Source: Actinoalloteichus fjordicus (GTDB lineage: Bacteria > Actinomycetota > Actinomycetes > Mycobacteriales > Pseudonocardiaceae). From it: a stretch of DNA of 64,000 bases. The notes beneath the pieces are model-generated. The model ran no database searches and was not told the origin of the DNA. It worked only from the letters and a program-made list of their open reading frames with translations. The stretch lies in assembly GCF_001941625.1 (NCBI RefSeq), contig NZ_CP016076.1, positions 2,108,001-2,172,000 on the forward strand. The letters are read 5' to 3'. This document shows positions 54,446 to 61,898 of the stretch, piece after piece (the stretch's first letter is position 1; the number at the start of each line of letters is the position of its first letter). The translations under genes were made by a program, and so were the position numbers.

Positions 54446-55903
54446 GTGACGACCGAGGCGCTGTTGGGCATCGACCTGGGGACGAGCGGGGTCAAGACCG
54501 TGCTCCTGGCGGCATCGGGCGAGATCCTCAGCGAGGGCTCCGCCGACTGCCCCCTGCACAGCGCACGGGCAGGCTGGGCCGAGGCTGATCCGAGGGACTG
54601 GTGGATCGCCGTCGTGCACGCCGTCGGACAGGCGGTGGCCCGCTGCGGCACGCGCTCTGCGGTCGCCGTCCGGGGAGTGGGCGTGACCGGGCAGATGCAC
54701 GGGCTCGTCCTGGTGGATCGACACGGCGATCCGGTCCGGCCCGCGCTGCTCTGGCCGGACCGGCGGGCCCTGGCCCAGTCCGAGGAGTGGGGCGAGTTGC
54801 CGACGGTGCTGCGCGGCAGACTGGCCAACCCGATCACCCCCGGCATGACCGGTCCGCTGCTGAGCTGGGTGGCCGAGCACGAACCCGAGCACTGCGCGAC
54901 GGCCGATCGGCTGCTGCTGCCCAAGGACTGGCTGCGGCTGCGGCTGACCGGCGCGGTCGGCACCGATCCGAGCGATGCATCGGCGACGCTGCTGTGGGAC
55001 GTCGCGGCGGACACCTGGTCGGAGCGCGCCGTCGAGGCCATGGGCCTGCCGTCTCGGCTGCTGCCGCCGGTAGGGCACTCCGAGGCGACCGCCGGGGCGC
55101 TGCGGCCCGCCGAGGCTGCCGAACTGGGGCTGCCTGCGGGCATTCCGGTGGTGTTCGGCGCGGCCGACACCCCGGCCGCGCTGCTGGCCACCGGTCTCAG
55201 ACCCGGTGAGGTCCAGCTCACCATCGGCAGCGGTGCCCAACTCGTCTCGCTCACCGACGATCCGAGCGCCGCACCGCAGCCGCTCGTCCATCTCTACCGG
55301 ACGGCGCGGCCGCAGGGCTGGTATCGGATGGCGGCGGTGCAGAACGCCGGACTGGCACTGGACTGGGTCCGGTCCCTGCTCGGCGCCGACTGGTCCGAGG
55401 TGTACGCGGCGGCGGCCGAGGGCGAACCCGGCGCCGACGGGGTGACCTTCGTGCCGTACCTCACCGGCGAGCGCACCCCGAGGATGGACCCGACGCTGGC
55501 CTCGACGTTCACCGGTCTGCGGCTCGGCCACGACCGGCGGACGATCCTGCGGGCCGCCGTCGAGGGCGTCGCCTTCGCCATCCGCGATGCCGCGAGCGCC
55601 CTCCCTGAGCCGCTGCCGGACGTGATCCGCCTCGCCGGTGGCGGCATCCGGGACGACCGGTTTCGTGCGCTGGTGGCCGATGTGCTGGACGTGGAGCTGT
55701 CTCCTGTGGAACTGCGCAGCGCCTCCGCGGTGGGTGCGGCGATACTCGCCGCGGCCGGGGCCGGGCTTCCCGTCCCGCCCGCCGGTCGCGCCGACGGCAG
55801 CCCGGTCCGGCCGAGCGGCCGGGATCACAGCGCGGCCTTCGACCGTTATCGAGACCTGGTGGAGCCGCCCGCGGAGGACGAGTTCGGGCACGGGCACCAC
55901 TGA
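54446..55903 (+). CDS. xylB: FGGY-family carbohydrate kinase, xylulokinase-like
   Basis: A 485-residue sugar kinase. It starts at GTG (VTTEALLGIDLGTSGVKTVLL). The family order is visible: phosphate-1 loop GIDLGTSGVKT, GVTGQMHGLVLVD (typical of xylulokinases), LWPDRRA, LPKDWLRLRLTG with the following TDPSDASATLLWD, GAADTPAALLATG, FVPYLTGERTPRMDP and the FGGY signature region RLAGGGIRDDRF. D-xylulose is the likeliest substrate, but no xylose isomerase or transporter is next to it, so another ketose is possible. It is the last gene before ftsZ. Confidence 0.88.
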   Translation: MTTEALLGIDLGTSGVKTVLLAASGEILSEGSADCPLHSARAGWAEADPRDWWIAVVHAVGQAVARCGTRSAVAVRGVGVTGQMHGLVLVDRHGDPVRPALLWPDRRALAQSEEWGELPTVLRGRLANPITPGMTGPLLSWVAEHEPEHCATADRLLLPKDWLRLRLTGAVGTDPSDASATLLWDVAADTWSERAVEAMGLPSRLLPPVGHSEATAGALRPAEAAELGLPAGIPVVFGAADTPAALLATGLRPGEVQLTIGSGAQLVSLTDDPSAAPQPLVHLYRTARPQGWYRMAAVQNAGLALDWVRSLLGADWSEVYAAAAEGEPGADGVTFVPYLTGERTPRMDPTLASTFTGLRLGHDRRTILRAAVEGVAFAIRDAASALPEPLPDVIRLAGGGIRDDRFRALVADVLDVELSPVELRSASAVGAAILAAAGAGLPVPPAGRADGSPVRPSGRDHSAAFDRYRDLVEPPAEDEFGHGHH

Positions 55904-56412
55904 ACCGACCCGCGATCCGCCACAGGGTGATGCTCCGCCGAGTGATCCTCCGGCGGGTGATCCCCCACCGAGTAGTCCTCCACAGTGGTGCGTCCGACTC
56001 GATCAGGTCGCACACCCACCGGTCCGCTGGTGCGCGGCGGACTCGCCGTCGGCTGCGCCTGCCCTCGGTCTCGTCGGCGACGCCCGTTCTCCGATCAGAA
56101 CGACGGTGTGGCGCGCATCGGGGCCGTTCGTCTGGCAGGCTTGCATCAGACTCGGGCGACCGCTTGGATGTTCTGGTGATCATCCGCAGGGGACCGATCC
56201 CGCGCGGGTGATGTCTCACATCACCGGCGCCCGGCGTGGCTGCTGGACCGGGGGCGCTACGGTGCCTAACGTCCGCAGCGGAAGTACCGGGGTCGACGGG
56301 CCTCCGGCCTCATCGCGGAGGTCGACCTCTGTCGGTCCAGGGCAGGCGGCCTGGACGTGCAGGCGCAGGCACGACAGCCCGAGCACGAGCCACGATCAGG
56401 AAGGCGGATCCG
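55904..56412. other. Upstream region of ftsZ with a tandem repeat
   Basis: No gene is supported. It contains four tandem 15-bp units (55925-55984) close to the kinase stop and presumably the ftsZ promoter(s), which I cannot place. Because ftsZ is cut off from ftsQ here, this region should carry its main promoters. Confidence 0.5.
55925..55984. repeat. Four imperfect tandem copies of a 15-bp unit
   Basis: Units G[GA]GTGATCCTCC-like at 55925-55939, 55940-55954, 55955-55969 and 55970-55984 (consensus GRGTGATCCTCCRCC). Alternating GGG/GAG starts suggest an original 30-bp duplication. The length is a multiple of three but no gene covers it. Confidence 0.8.
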
Positions 56413-57786
56413 ATGACGCCCCCGCACAACTATCTCGCGGTGATAAAGGTCGTCGGCATCGGTGGCGGCGGAGTCAACGCAGTCAACCGCATGATCGAGG
56501 TCGGGCTCAAGGGTGTTGAGTTCATCGCGGTCAACACCGATGCCCAGGCGCTGTTGATGTCCGATGCGGACGTCAAGCTCGACATCGGCCGCGAACTCAC
56601 GCGCGGTCTCGGGGCGGGAGCCAATCCCGAGGTCGGACACCGGGCCGCCGAGGACCACCGGGAGGAGATCGAGGAGGTCCTCAAGGGCGCCGACATGGTG
56701 TTCGTCACGGCGGGAGAGGGCGGTGGCACCGGAACCGGCGGCGCGCCGGTCGTCGCCTCGATCGCTCGCAAGCTCGGCGCACTGACCATCGGCGTGGTCA
56801 CCCGACCGTTCTCCTTCGAGGGCAAGCGGCGGGGGAAGCAGGCCGAGGACGGCATTCAGGAGCTGCGCAACGAGTGCGACACCCTGATCGTCATCCCCAA
56901 CGACCGACTCCTCCAGCTCGGTGACATCGGCGTCAGCCTCATGGACGCCTTCCGCTCGGCCGACGAGGTCCTGCTCTCCGGTGTGCAGGGCATCACCGAC
57001 CTGATCACCACGCCGGGTCTGATCAACCTCGACTTCGCCGACGTGAAGAGCGTCATGTCCGGGGCGGGCAGTGCCTTGATGGGCATCGGCTCGGCCAGAG
57101 GCGAGGGCAGAGCCGTGCAGGCCGCGCAGAAGGCGATCAACTCGCCATTGCTCGAGGCGTCGATGGACGGTGCGCACGGCGTGCTGCTCTCCATCGCGGG
57201 CGGCTCCGACCTGGGCCTGTTCGAGATCAACGAGTCGGCCTCGCTCGTCCAGGAGTCCGCGCACCCCGAGGCGAACATCATCTTCGGTACGGTGATCGAC
57301 GACTCACTCGGCGACGAGGTCAGGGTGACGGTGATCGCGGCGGGCTTCGACAGCGGCGGGCCGACGCACAAGAAGCTGGAACCGGCACCGGTCAGCTCGC
57401 GGGCTCCCCTGGCGTCGGCGACCTCGGGTCGCCCGCCGGGATCGGGAGAACCGCCGCCGACGGAGCAGGAACACGTTCCAGAACGCGCGGCGCCCGTGCA
57501 CCATCACCAGCCTTCGATGAACTCCAACCCCGTCACGCCTGCGGTGTCACGGCAGTCCGACCCGATGGGGCCCCGGCCGACGATGCCGCCGCCGATGCAT
57601 GGCGGCCGTTTCGGCGGGCTGGACTCCGCTGGGCAGCAGCCCGGTCGTGATCTGGGCGGCTATGACGGCTCCCGCTCGACGCTGCCGGGGACGCCTCGGC
57701 CGGGCGGCCTGCCCGGTCGGTCCCTGCCGGTGTCCGACGACGGCGAGGACGACGAGGTCGACATCCCGCCCTTCATGCGACGCTGA
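56413..57786 (+). CDS. ftsZ: Cell division protein FtsZ
   Basis: A 457-residue bacterial tubulin that forms the division ring. GGAAGG lies 9 bases before the ATG. GTPase motifs: [17 protein letters not shown], the tubulin signature [12 protein letters not shown] (about residues 100-111), and [25 protein letters not shown] with the catalytic-loop Asp. The globular core ends near residue 318. A long Pro/Gly/Gln-rich linker of over 100 residues then leads to the conserved C-terminal peptide [11 protein letters not shown], which binds SepF and other partners. It is separated from ftsQ by 8.2 kb. Confidence 0.98.
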   Translation: MTPPHNYLAVIKVVGIGGGGVNAVNRMIEVGLKGVEFIAVNTDAQALLMSDADVKLDIGRELTRGLGAGANPEVGHRAAEDHREEIEEVLKGADMVFVTAGEGGGTGTGGAPVVASIARKLGALTIGVVTRPFSFEGKRRGKQAEDGIQELRNECDTLIVIPNDRLLQLGDIGVSLMDAFRSADEVLLSGVQGITDLITTPGLINLDFADVKSVMSGAGSALMGIGSARGEGRAVQAAQKAINSPLLEASMDGAHGVLLSIAGGSDLGLFEINESASLVQESAHPEANIIFGTVIDDSLGDEVRVTVIAAGFDSGGPTHKKLEPAPVSSRAPLASATSGRPPGSGEPPPTEQEHVPERAAPVHHHQPSMNSNPVTPAVSRQSDPMGPRPTMPPPMHGGRFGGLDSAGQQPGRDLGGYDGSRSTLPGTPRPGGLPGRSLPVSDDGEDDEVDIPPFMRR

Positions 57787-58023
57787 ACCGCACGGTCGTC
57801 CGCCGAGCCCGTGACACGAACTGATCGTGTCGCGGGCTCGATCGCGTCACGACTCGGTCGCGGGGCGTGCCCGGCTTCGGAGGCGCGGCCCACCCGGCTC
57901 TAGGATCGCCCTTGGTGGGGATGCCCGGTGCTCGAGAAGGCACCTGGCTTCGCAGTCCCTCCGTCGCGTCGGCGGGGAGCGGCGCGGGGCACGGCAGACT
58001 CTTCGGCGGAGGAGGGGTTACGG

Positions 58024-58734
58024 GTGCGCGTTCGGCGAGTGATCACCACGCGGGATGGTGGCGTGTCCTCGGCCCCGTACGACTCGTTCAACCTCGGTGA
58101 CCACGTCGGCGACGACCCGGCCTCGGTCGAGGCCAATCGACGGCGGCTCGCCGCCGAACTCCCGGCGACGCCGAACGGCCTGGCCTGGATGGAGCAGGTC
58201 CACGGCCGGAGCACGGCGATCGTGGACGGTGCGACCCCCGCGCCGGTGGAGGCGACCGACGCACTGGTCACCACGAGACCGGGACTGGCACTGGTCGCAC
58301 TGGTCGCCGACTGCGTGCCGGTGCTGCTCGCGGATCCGGTGGCGGGCGTCGTCTCGGCGGTGCACGCCGGGCGGGTCGGCAGCCGGGTCGGTGTCGTGAC
58401 CGCCGCGCTGCGGGCGATGACCGAGGTGGGCGCCAGCGTCGATCGGGTGGAGGCGTTGTTGGGCCCGTCGATCTGCGGGAAGTGCTACGAGGTGCCCGCC
58501 GCGATGCGTGCCGACGTCGAGGCTCACCTGCCCGGTTCGGCATCGCGGACCCGGCAGGGCAGGCCGGGGCTGGATCTGCGGGCAGGGCTTCGCAGGCAGC
58601 TCACCGACGCCGGGATCGCGCGGCTCGGTGTCGATCCTCGGTGCACCGTGGAGTCGCCGGAACTGTTCAGTCACCGCAGGGAATCGACCACTGGGCGATT
58701 CGGCGCGGCGATCTGGCTGGAGCCTGCCTCGTGA
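58024..58734 (+). CDS. pgeF: PgeF/YfiH-family protein (purine nucleoside phosphorylase/LACC1-like)
   Basis: A 236-residue protein. The GTG at 58024 has GGAGGAGGGG upstream; the frame is open further but homology starts with RVRRVITTRDGGVSSAPYDSFNLGDHVGD. Zinc and active-site residues are visible in WMEQVHG, VADCVPVLLADP and AVHAGRVG, then LLGPSICGKCYEVP. The family was called polyphenol oxidase or laccase-like and includes enzymes that remove wrongly built UDP-MurNAc-L-Ser in E. coli (PgeF) and act on purine nucleosides. It lies between ftsZ and yggS, its usual place, and its stop overlaps yggS (GTGA). Confidence 0.92.
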   Translation: MRVRRVITTRDGGVSSAPYDSFNLGDHVGDDPASVEANRRRLAAELPATPNGLAWMEQVHGRSTAIVDGATPAPVEATDALVTTRPGLALVALVADCVPVLLADPVAGVVSAVHAGRVGSRVGVVTAALRAMTEVGASVDRVEALLGPSICGKCYEVPAAMRADVEAHLPGSASRTRQGRPGLDLRAGLRRQLTDAGIARLGVDPRCTVESPELFSHRRESTTGRFGAAIWLEPAS

Positions 58735-59477
58735 GTGAACAGGACTTTACCGGCGAAAGCGAGCGCCGCGAGTTCCTGTCCGGGCGGCTGGCAGCGGTGC
58801 GTGAGCGCATCGCCGCGGCCTGCCTGACCGCAGGCCGACCGCTCGACGCGGTCCGGCTGCTCGCCGTCACCAAGACTTTTCCGGCTTCGGATGCCGCCCT
58901 GCTCGGTGATCTCGGACTCACCGAGTTCGGGGAGAACCGTGATCAGGACGCGGCGCCCAAGGCCGCCGAGGTCGCCGGGCTGCGGCCGGAACTGCCGATT
59001 CGCTGGCACATGGTGGGGCAGGTGCAGCGGAACAAGGCGAGGTCGGTGGCCAGATGGGCCGACGTCGTCGAGTCGGTCGACAGCCCCCGACTCGTCGAGG
59101 CGTTGGCGCGGGCCTCGGCGGCGGCGCGCGAGGCGGGCGAACGTGAGTCTCGTCTCGATGCGTTGGTGCAGGTCAGCCTCGACGGGGCGCCGGGGAGAGG
59201 CGGTTGTCCCCCGAAAGAGGTGGCGCAGATCGCAGAAATGATCGACCATTCAGGTGAATTACGACTCATTGGGGTGATGGCTGTCGCCCCGCTGGGAGGA
59301 GACTCTGAGCGCTCCTTCGAGACCTTGCACACGGTATCCGACCTGCTGCGACGTGATCATCCGCATGCGGTGGAGATCTCGGCGGGGATGAGTAATGACC
59401 TCGAACGGGCGATTGCGGCGGGCTCCACGAGTGTGCGTGTCGGAACGGCGCTTCTGGGTACCAGGCCGATAGCGTGA
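58731..59477 (+). CDS. yggS: YggS/PLPBP pyridoxal-phosphate homeostasis protein
   Basis: A 248-residue fold-type III PLP-binding protein. It starts at GTG overlapping the pgeF stop. The PLP lysine is in LLAVTKTFP, followed by EFGENRDQDAAPKA, RWHMVGQVQRNKAR, SVDSPRLVEAL and the phosphate-binding SAGMSNDLERAIAAGSTSVRVGTALLG. It buffers free PLP and affects amino acid balance. Position between ftsZ and sepF is standard in Gram-positive bacteria. Confidence 0.95.
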   Translation: MSEQDFTGESERREFLSGRLAAVRERIAAACLTAGRPLDAVRLLAVTKTFPASDAALLGDLGLTEFGENRDQDAAPKAAEVAGLRPELPIRWHMVGQVQRNKARSVARWADVVESVDSPRLVEALARASAAAREAGERESRLDALVQVSLDGAPGRGGCPPKEVAQIAEMIDHSGELRLIGVMAVAPLGGDSERSFETLHTVSDLLRRDHPHAVEISAGMSNDLERAIAAGSTSVRVGTALLGTRPIA

Positions 59478-59580
59478 GTACGGGCGTTGTGGGGAGGCAG
59501 ACGGCGGGTGACACCGTCGTCGGGACAGGCGTCGGGACGTTGGCCAGGTCAGCCAGTCCGGATGCGGGGAAGGGCTGTCG

Positions 59581-60198
59581 ATGAGCGCACTACAGAAGCT
59601 GAAGGCCTACTTCGGCATGGTCCCCGCCGAGGACATGGACGACTACGACGAGGCAGGTTACGAGGCCGACGAGTACGAGTCCTACCCCGACCGGGTGGGG
59701 GCTCGGTCGCGGCGTGCCACCGCGCTGCGCGGTGGATACCGGCCGGTCGACTTCGACGAGGACGATGACGCCGTCGAGGCTGTTCAGAGCAGGTCGAGGA
59801 CCCGGAGCTCCTGGTCGCCCCAGCCCGCCACGCGCGGAGCACTGGCGGTCGACTCGCAGCGTGACTCGGTCACCCGACTGCGACCTGCGGCGGAGTCCGT
59901 CGTCTCCGGCGCGGCAGGGGCGGCCGCGGGTCGGATCACGACGCTGCACCCCAAGACTTACATCGAGGCCAGGACCATCGGGGAGCACTACCGCGAGGGC
60001 ACCCCGGTGATCATCAACCTGACCGAGATGACCGACGCCGACGCCCGTCGTCTCGTCGACTTCGCCGCTGGGCTGGCGTTCGCTCTTCGGGGGGACATCG
60101 ACAAGGTGACGAGCAAGGTCTTCCTGCTCTCACCCGCCGATGTGGACGTCACGGCGGAGCAGCGGCGGCGGATCGCCGAGGGCGGTCTGTTCGGCTGA
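59581..60198 (+). CDS. sepF: Cell division protein SepF
   Basis: A 205-residue protein. The N-terminal amphipathic membrane helix (MSALQKLKAYFGMVP) is followed by a long acidic Tyr/Asp-rich linker (MDDYDEAGYEADEYESYPD), then the SepF/DUF552 domain: LHPKTYIEARTIGEHYREG, VIINLTEMTDADARRLVDFAAGL and KVFLLSPADVDV. SepF tethers the FtsZ tail to the membrane, which matters in actinobacteria as they lack FtsA. It lies downstream of yggS and 25 bases before the yggT gene. Confidence 0.97.
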   Translation: MSALQKLKAYFGMVPAEDMDDYDEAGYEADEYESYPDRVGARSRRATALRGGYRPVDFDEDDDAVEAVQSRSRTRSSWSPQPATRGALAVDSQRDSVTRLRPAAESVVSGAAGAAAGRITTLHPKTYIEARTIGEHYREGTPVIINLTEMTDADARRLVDFAAGLAFALRGDIDKVTSKVFLLSPADVDVTAEQRRRIAEGGLFG

Positions 60199-60223
60199 CG
60201 GCAGATGATGGCAGAGTTGGGGT

Positions 60224-60508
60224 GTGGAACTCTTCCGGATCATCGCGTACTACGCGCTCTTCTTCTTCTGGCTGCTCTTGATGGCGCGTATCGTGGTGGA
60301 GCTGGTTCGGTCGTTCGCCAGGGACTGGCGTCCGGCCGGGGGGGTTGCGGTCGCGCTTGAGACCATCTACACAGTGACCGACCCGCCGGTTCGCGCGCTG
60401 CGACGCGTGATCCCGACAGTTCGGATCGGCGGGGTCGGACTAGACCTGTCGATTATGGTTCTACTGCTGGTCGTCTTCATCCTGATGCGACTGGTGATCC
60501 CGACTTGA
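60224..60508 (+). CDS. YggT family membrane protein
   Basis: A 94-residue protein starting at GTG. Two transmembrane segments (IIAYYALFFFWLLLMARIVVEL and LSIMVLLLVVFILMRLVIP) flank the YggT signature loop ETIYTVTDPPVRALRRVIPTV. Function is not well known; in Gram-positive bacteria the gene always lies between sepF and divIVA and is linked to division or osmotic stress. The spacing to sepF and wag31 suggests one transcript. Confidence 0.92.
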   Translation: MELFRIIAYYALFFFWLLLMARIVVELVRSFARDWRPAGGVAVALETIYTVTDPPVRALRRVIPTVRIGGVGLDLSIMVLLLVVFILMRLVIPT

Positions 60509-60585
60509 ACAAGACGACACGGGCAGACCGGGCAGCGGGGAGCTCCGGGGTTCCGCTGTCGAGGAGTGCGTGAGGTGATCTAGCC

Positions 60586-61413
60586 ATGCCGTTGACGCCC
60601 GCCGACGTGCACAACGTCGCGTTCAGCAAGCCACCGATTGGCAAGCGGGGCTACAACGAGGACGAGGTGGACGCATTCCTCGACCTGGTTGAAGGCGAAC
60701 TCGCAAGACTGATCGAGGAGAACAACGAACTGCGCAACCAGATCGAGCAGCTGGATCAGCAGCTCGACAACGCGCGCGCTGACCTGGAGGACGCCCGAGC
60801 AGGAGCCGCGGCCGCACCCGTCGCGGCGAGCAGGCCGGTGGAGGAGCCGCGCAGGCTCTCGCCGGTGCCGCCGCCGTCGCTGGTGGAGCAGACCGCGCCG
60901 GGGGGCGACCACCACGTCCAGGCCGCCAAGGTCCTCGGACTGGCGCAGGAGATGGCCGACCGCCTCACCGGGGAGGCGAAGGCCGAGGCCGACGGGATGC
61001 TGTCGGAGGCGAGGACGAAGTCCGAGCAGCTGCTCTCCGACGCGCGGACCAAGTCCGACGGCATGGTGAACGAGGCTCGTACGCGAGCCGAGACCATGCT
61101 GGGCGACGCCAGGACCCGCTCCGAGACCGTGGAGCGCCAGTCCAGGGAGAAGGCCGCCACCCTCGAACGCGACGCGCAGCGCAAGCACTCCGAGATCCTC
61201 GCGGGGATCACCCAGGAGAAGAACAGCCTGGAGAAGGAGATCGAGGTGCTGCGCACCTTCGAACGCGAGTACCGCACCAGGCTCAAGACGATGTTGGACT
61301 CGCAGCTCCGTGAGCTGGAGGACCGGGGCAGCGCCGTCCCGTCCGCCGAGTCCACCCGATCGAGTCACCAGACGGGATACAGCTTCGGCGGTCGCACCGC
61401 CGAGGCGGGCTGA
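60586..61413 (+). CDS. wag31: DivIVA-like polar growth protein Wag31
   Basis: A 275-residue coiled-coil protein. The N-terminal lipid-binding domain is clear ([39 protein letters not shown]), followed by a first coiled coil ([18 protein letters not shown]), an Ala/Pro-rich linker, and a long second coiled coil with repeated A-R-T-[KR]-S-[ED] units (about residues 130-190). It marks the cell poles, and in actinobacteria it directs tip extension and recruits wall synthesis. A 13-bp hairpin terminator follows. Confidence 0.97.
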   Translation: MPLTPADVHNVAFSKPPIGKRGYNEDEVDAFLDLVEGELARLIEENNELRNQIEQLDQQLDNARADLEDARAGAAAAPVAASRPVEEPRRLSPVPPPSLVEQTAPGGDHHVQAAKVLGLAQEMADRLTGEAKAEADGMLSEARTKSEQLLSDARTKSDGMVNEARTRAETMLGDARTRSETVERQSREKAATLERDAQRKHSEILAGITQEKNSLEKEIEVLRTFEREYRTRLKTMLDSQLRELEDRGSAVPSAESTRSSHQTGYSFGGRTAEAG

Positions 61414-61464
61414 GCACCGAGGCCGACCGGCGACGTCGGTCGGGATCGGCGTCGAGAACCGTCG

Positions 61465-61493
61465 ACCGCCCCAGCGGACTCCGCTGGGGCGGT
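61465..61493 (+). terminator. Hairpin terminator after wag31
   Basis: ACCGCCCCAGCGG (61465-61477), loop ACT, CCGCTGGGGCGGT (61481-61493): a perfect 13-bp stem 51 bases after the wag31 stop. It ends the ftsZ-to-wag31 transcript before the T-box leader. Confidence 0.85.
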
Positions 61494-61639
61494 GCCGTCT
61501 GTCTCGGCCCGGTCGACCGGGCCGCTTCGACGGGCCCTGCAGCGGTGCAGCGAAGGCGGCCCGACCGGCCCGGCGGCGGCCGGGCGTCGGAGCGCCCCTC
61601 CGGGCGCCGGGTCGGGCGAAAAGGATTCGACCTCGGCGC

Positions 61640-61645
61640 TAATCT
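61640..61645 (+). promoter_or_regulatory. Probable -10 box for the ileS leader
   Basis: TAATCT at 61640-61645 lies just before the T-box leader and fits an actinobacterial -10 hexamer. No good -35 is seen 16-18 bases upstream, so confidence is low to moderate. Confidence 0.4.
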
Positions 61646-61651
61646 GTGCGT

Positions 61652-61898
61652 AACAGGCTTTGATCCGGCCATCACCGGGGAGCCGCCGGAAGAACCGGGC
61701 CGAGACGGCCCGCAGTAGAGCCGGCCGGGCGGGCCCGTCACAGCCCTGAATGAGAGGTCGACGTCCGCGCTGCTGCGGGGTGCGTCGGCAAGCGGGGTGG
61801 TACCGCGGGGTGTCGAAGGCGACACGTCGTCCCCGGAGGGAGTCCGCGAACGGCGGGCCTCCGCGACGACCGCCACCACCCTGCGAGGAGTATCTCCG
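61652..61898 (+). ncRNA. Translational T-box riboswitch (isoleucine) of ileS
   Basis: The T-box core GGGGTGGTACCGCG is at 61794-61807, complementary to the tRNA acceptor end. Upstream, GGCCATCACCGGGGAGC (from 61667) places an isoleucine codon ATC at 61671-61673 as specifier in a short stem I, and GGAAGAAC and AGTAGA elements follow. No U-run terminator lies between the T-box and ileS; instead the ileS ribosome site GAGGAG (61885-61890) is downstream, so control is on translation, as established for the ultra-short stem I ileS T-boxes of Mycobacterium and Nocardia. Uncharged tRNA-Ile should free the ribosome site. Confidence 0.9.

Noticed and set aside
53834-55900. 688-codon minus-strand open frame over the FGGY kinase
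   Set aside because: The plus-strand frame encodes a clear FGGY kinase with all motifs; the minus frame has low-complexity composition and no ribosome site.
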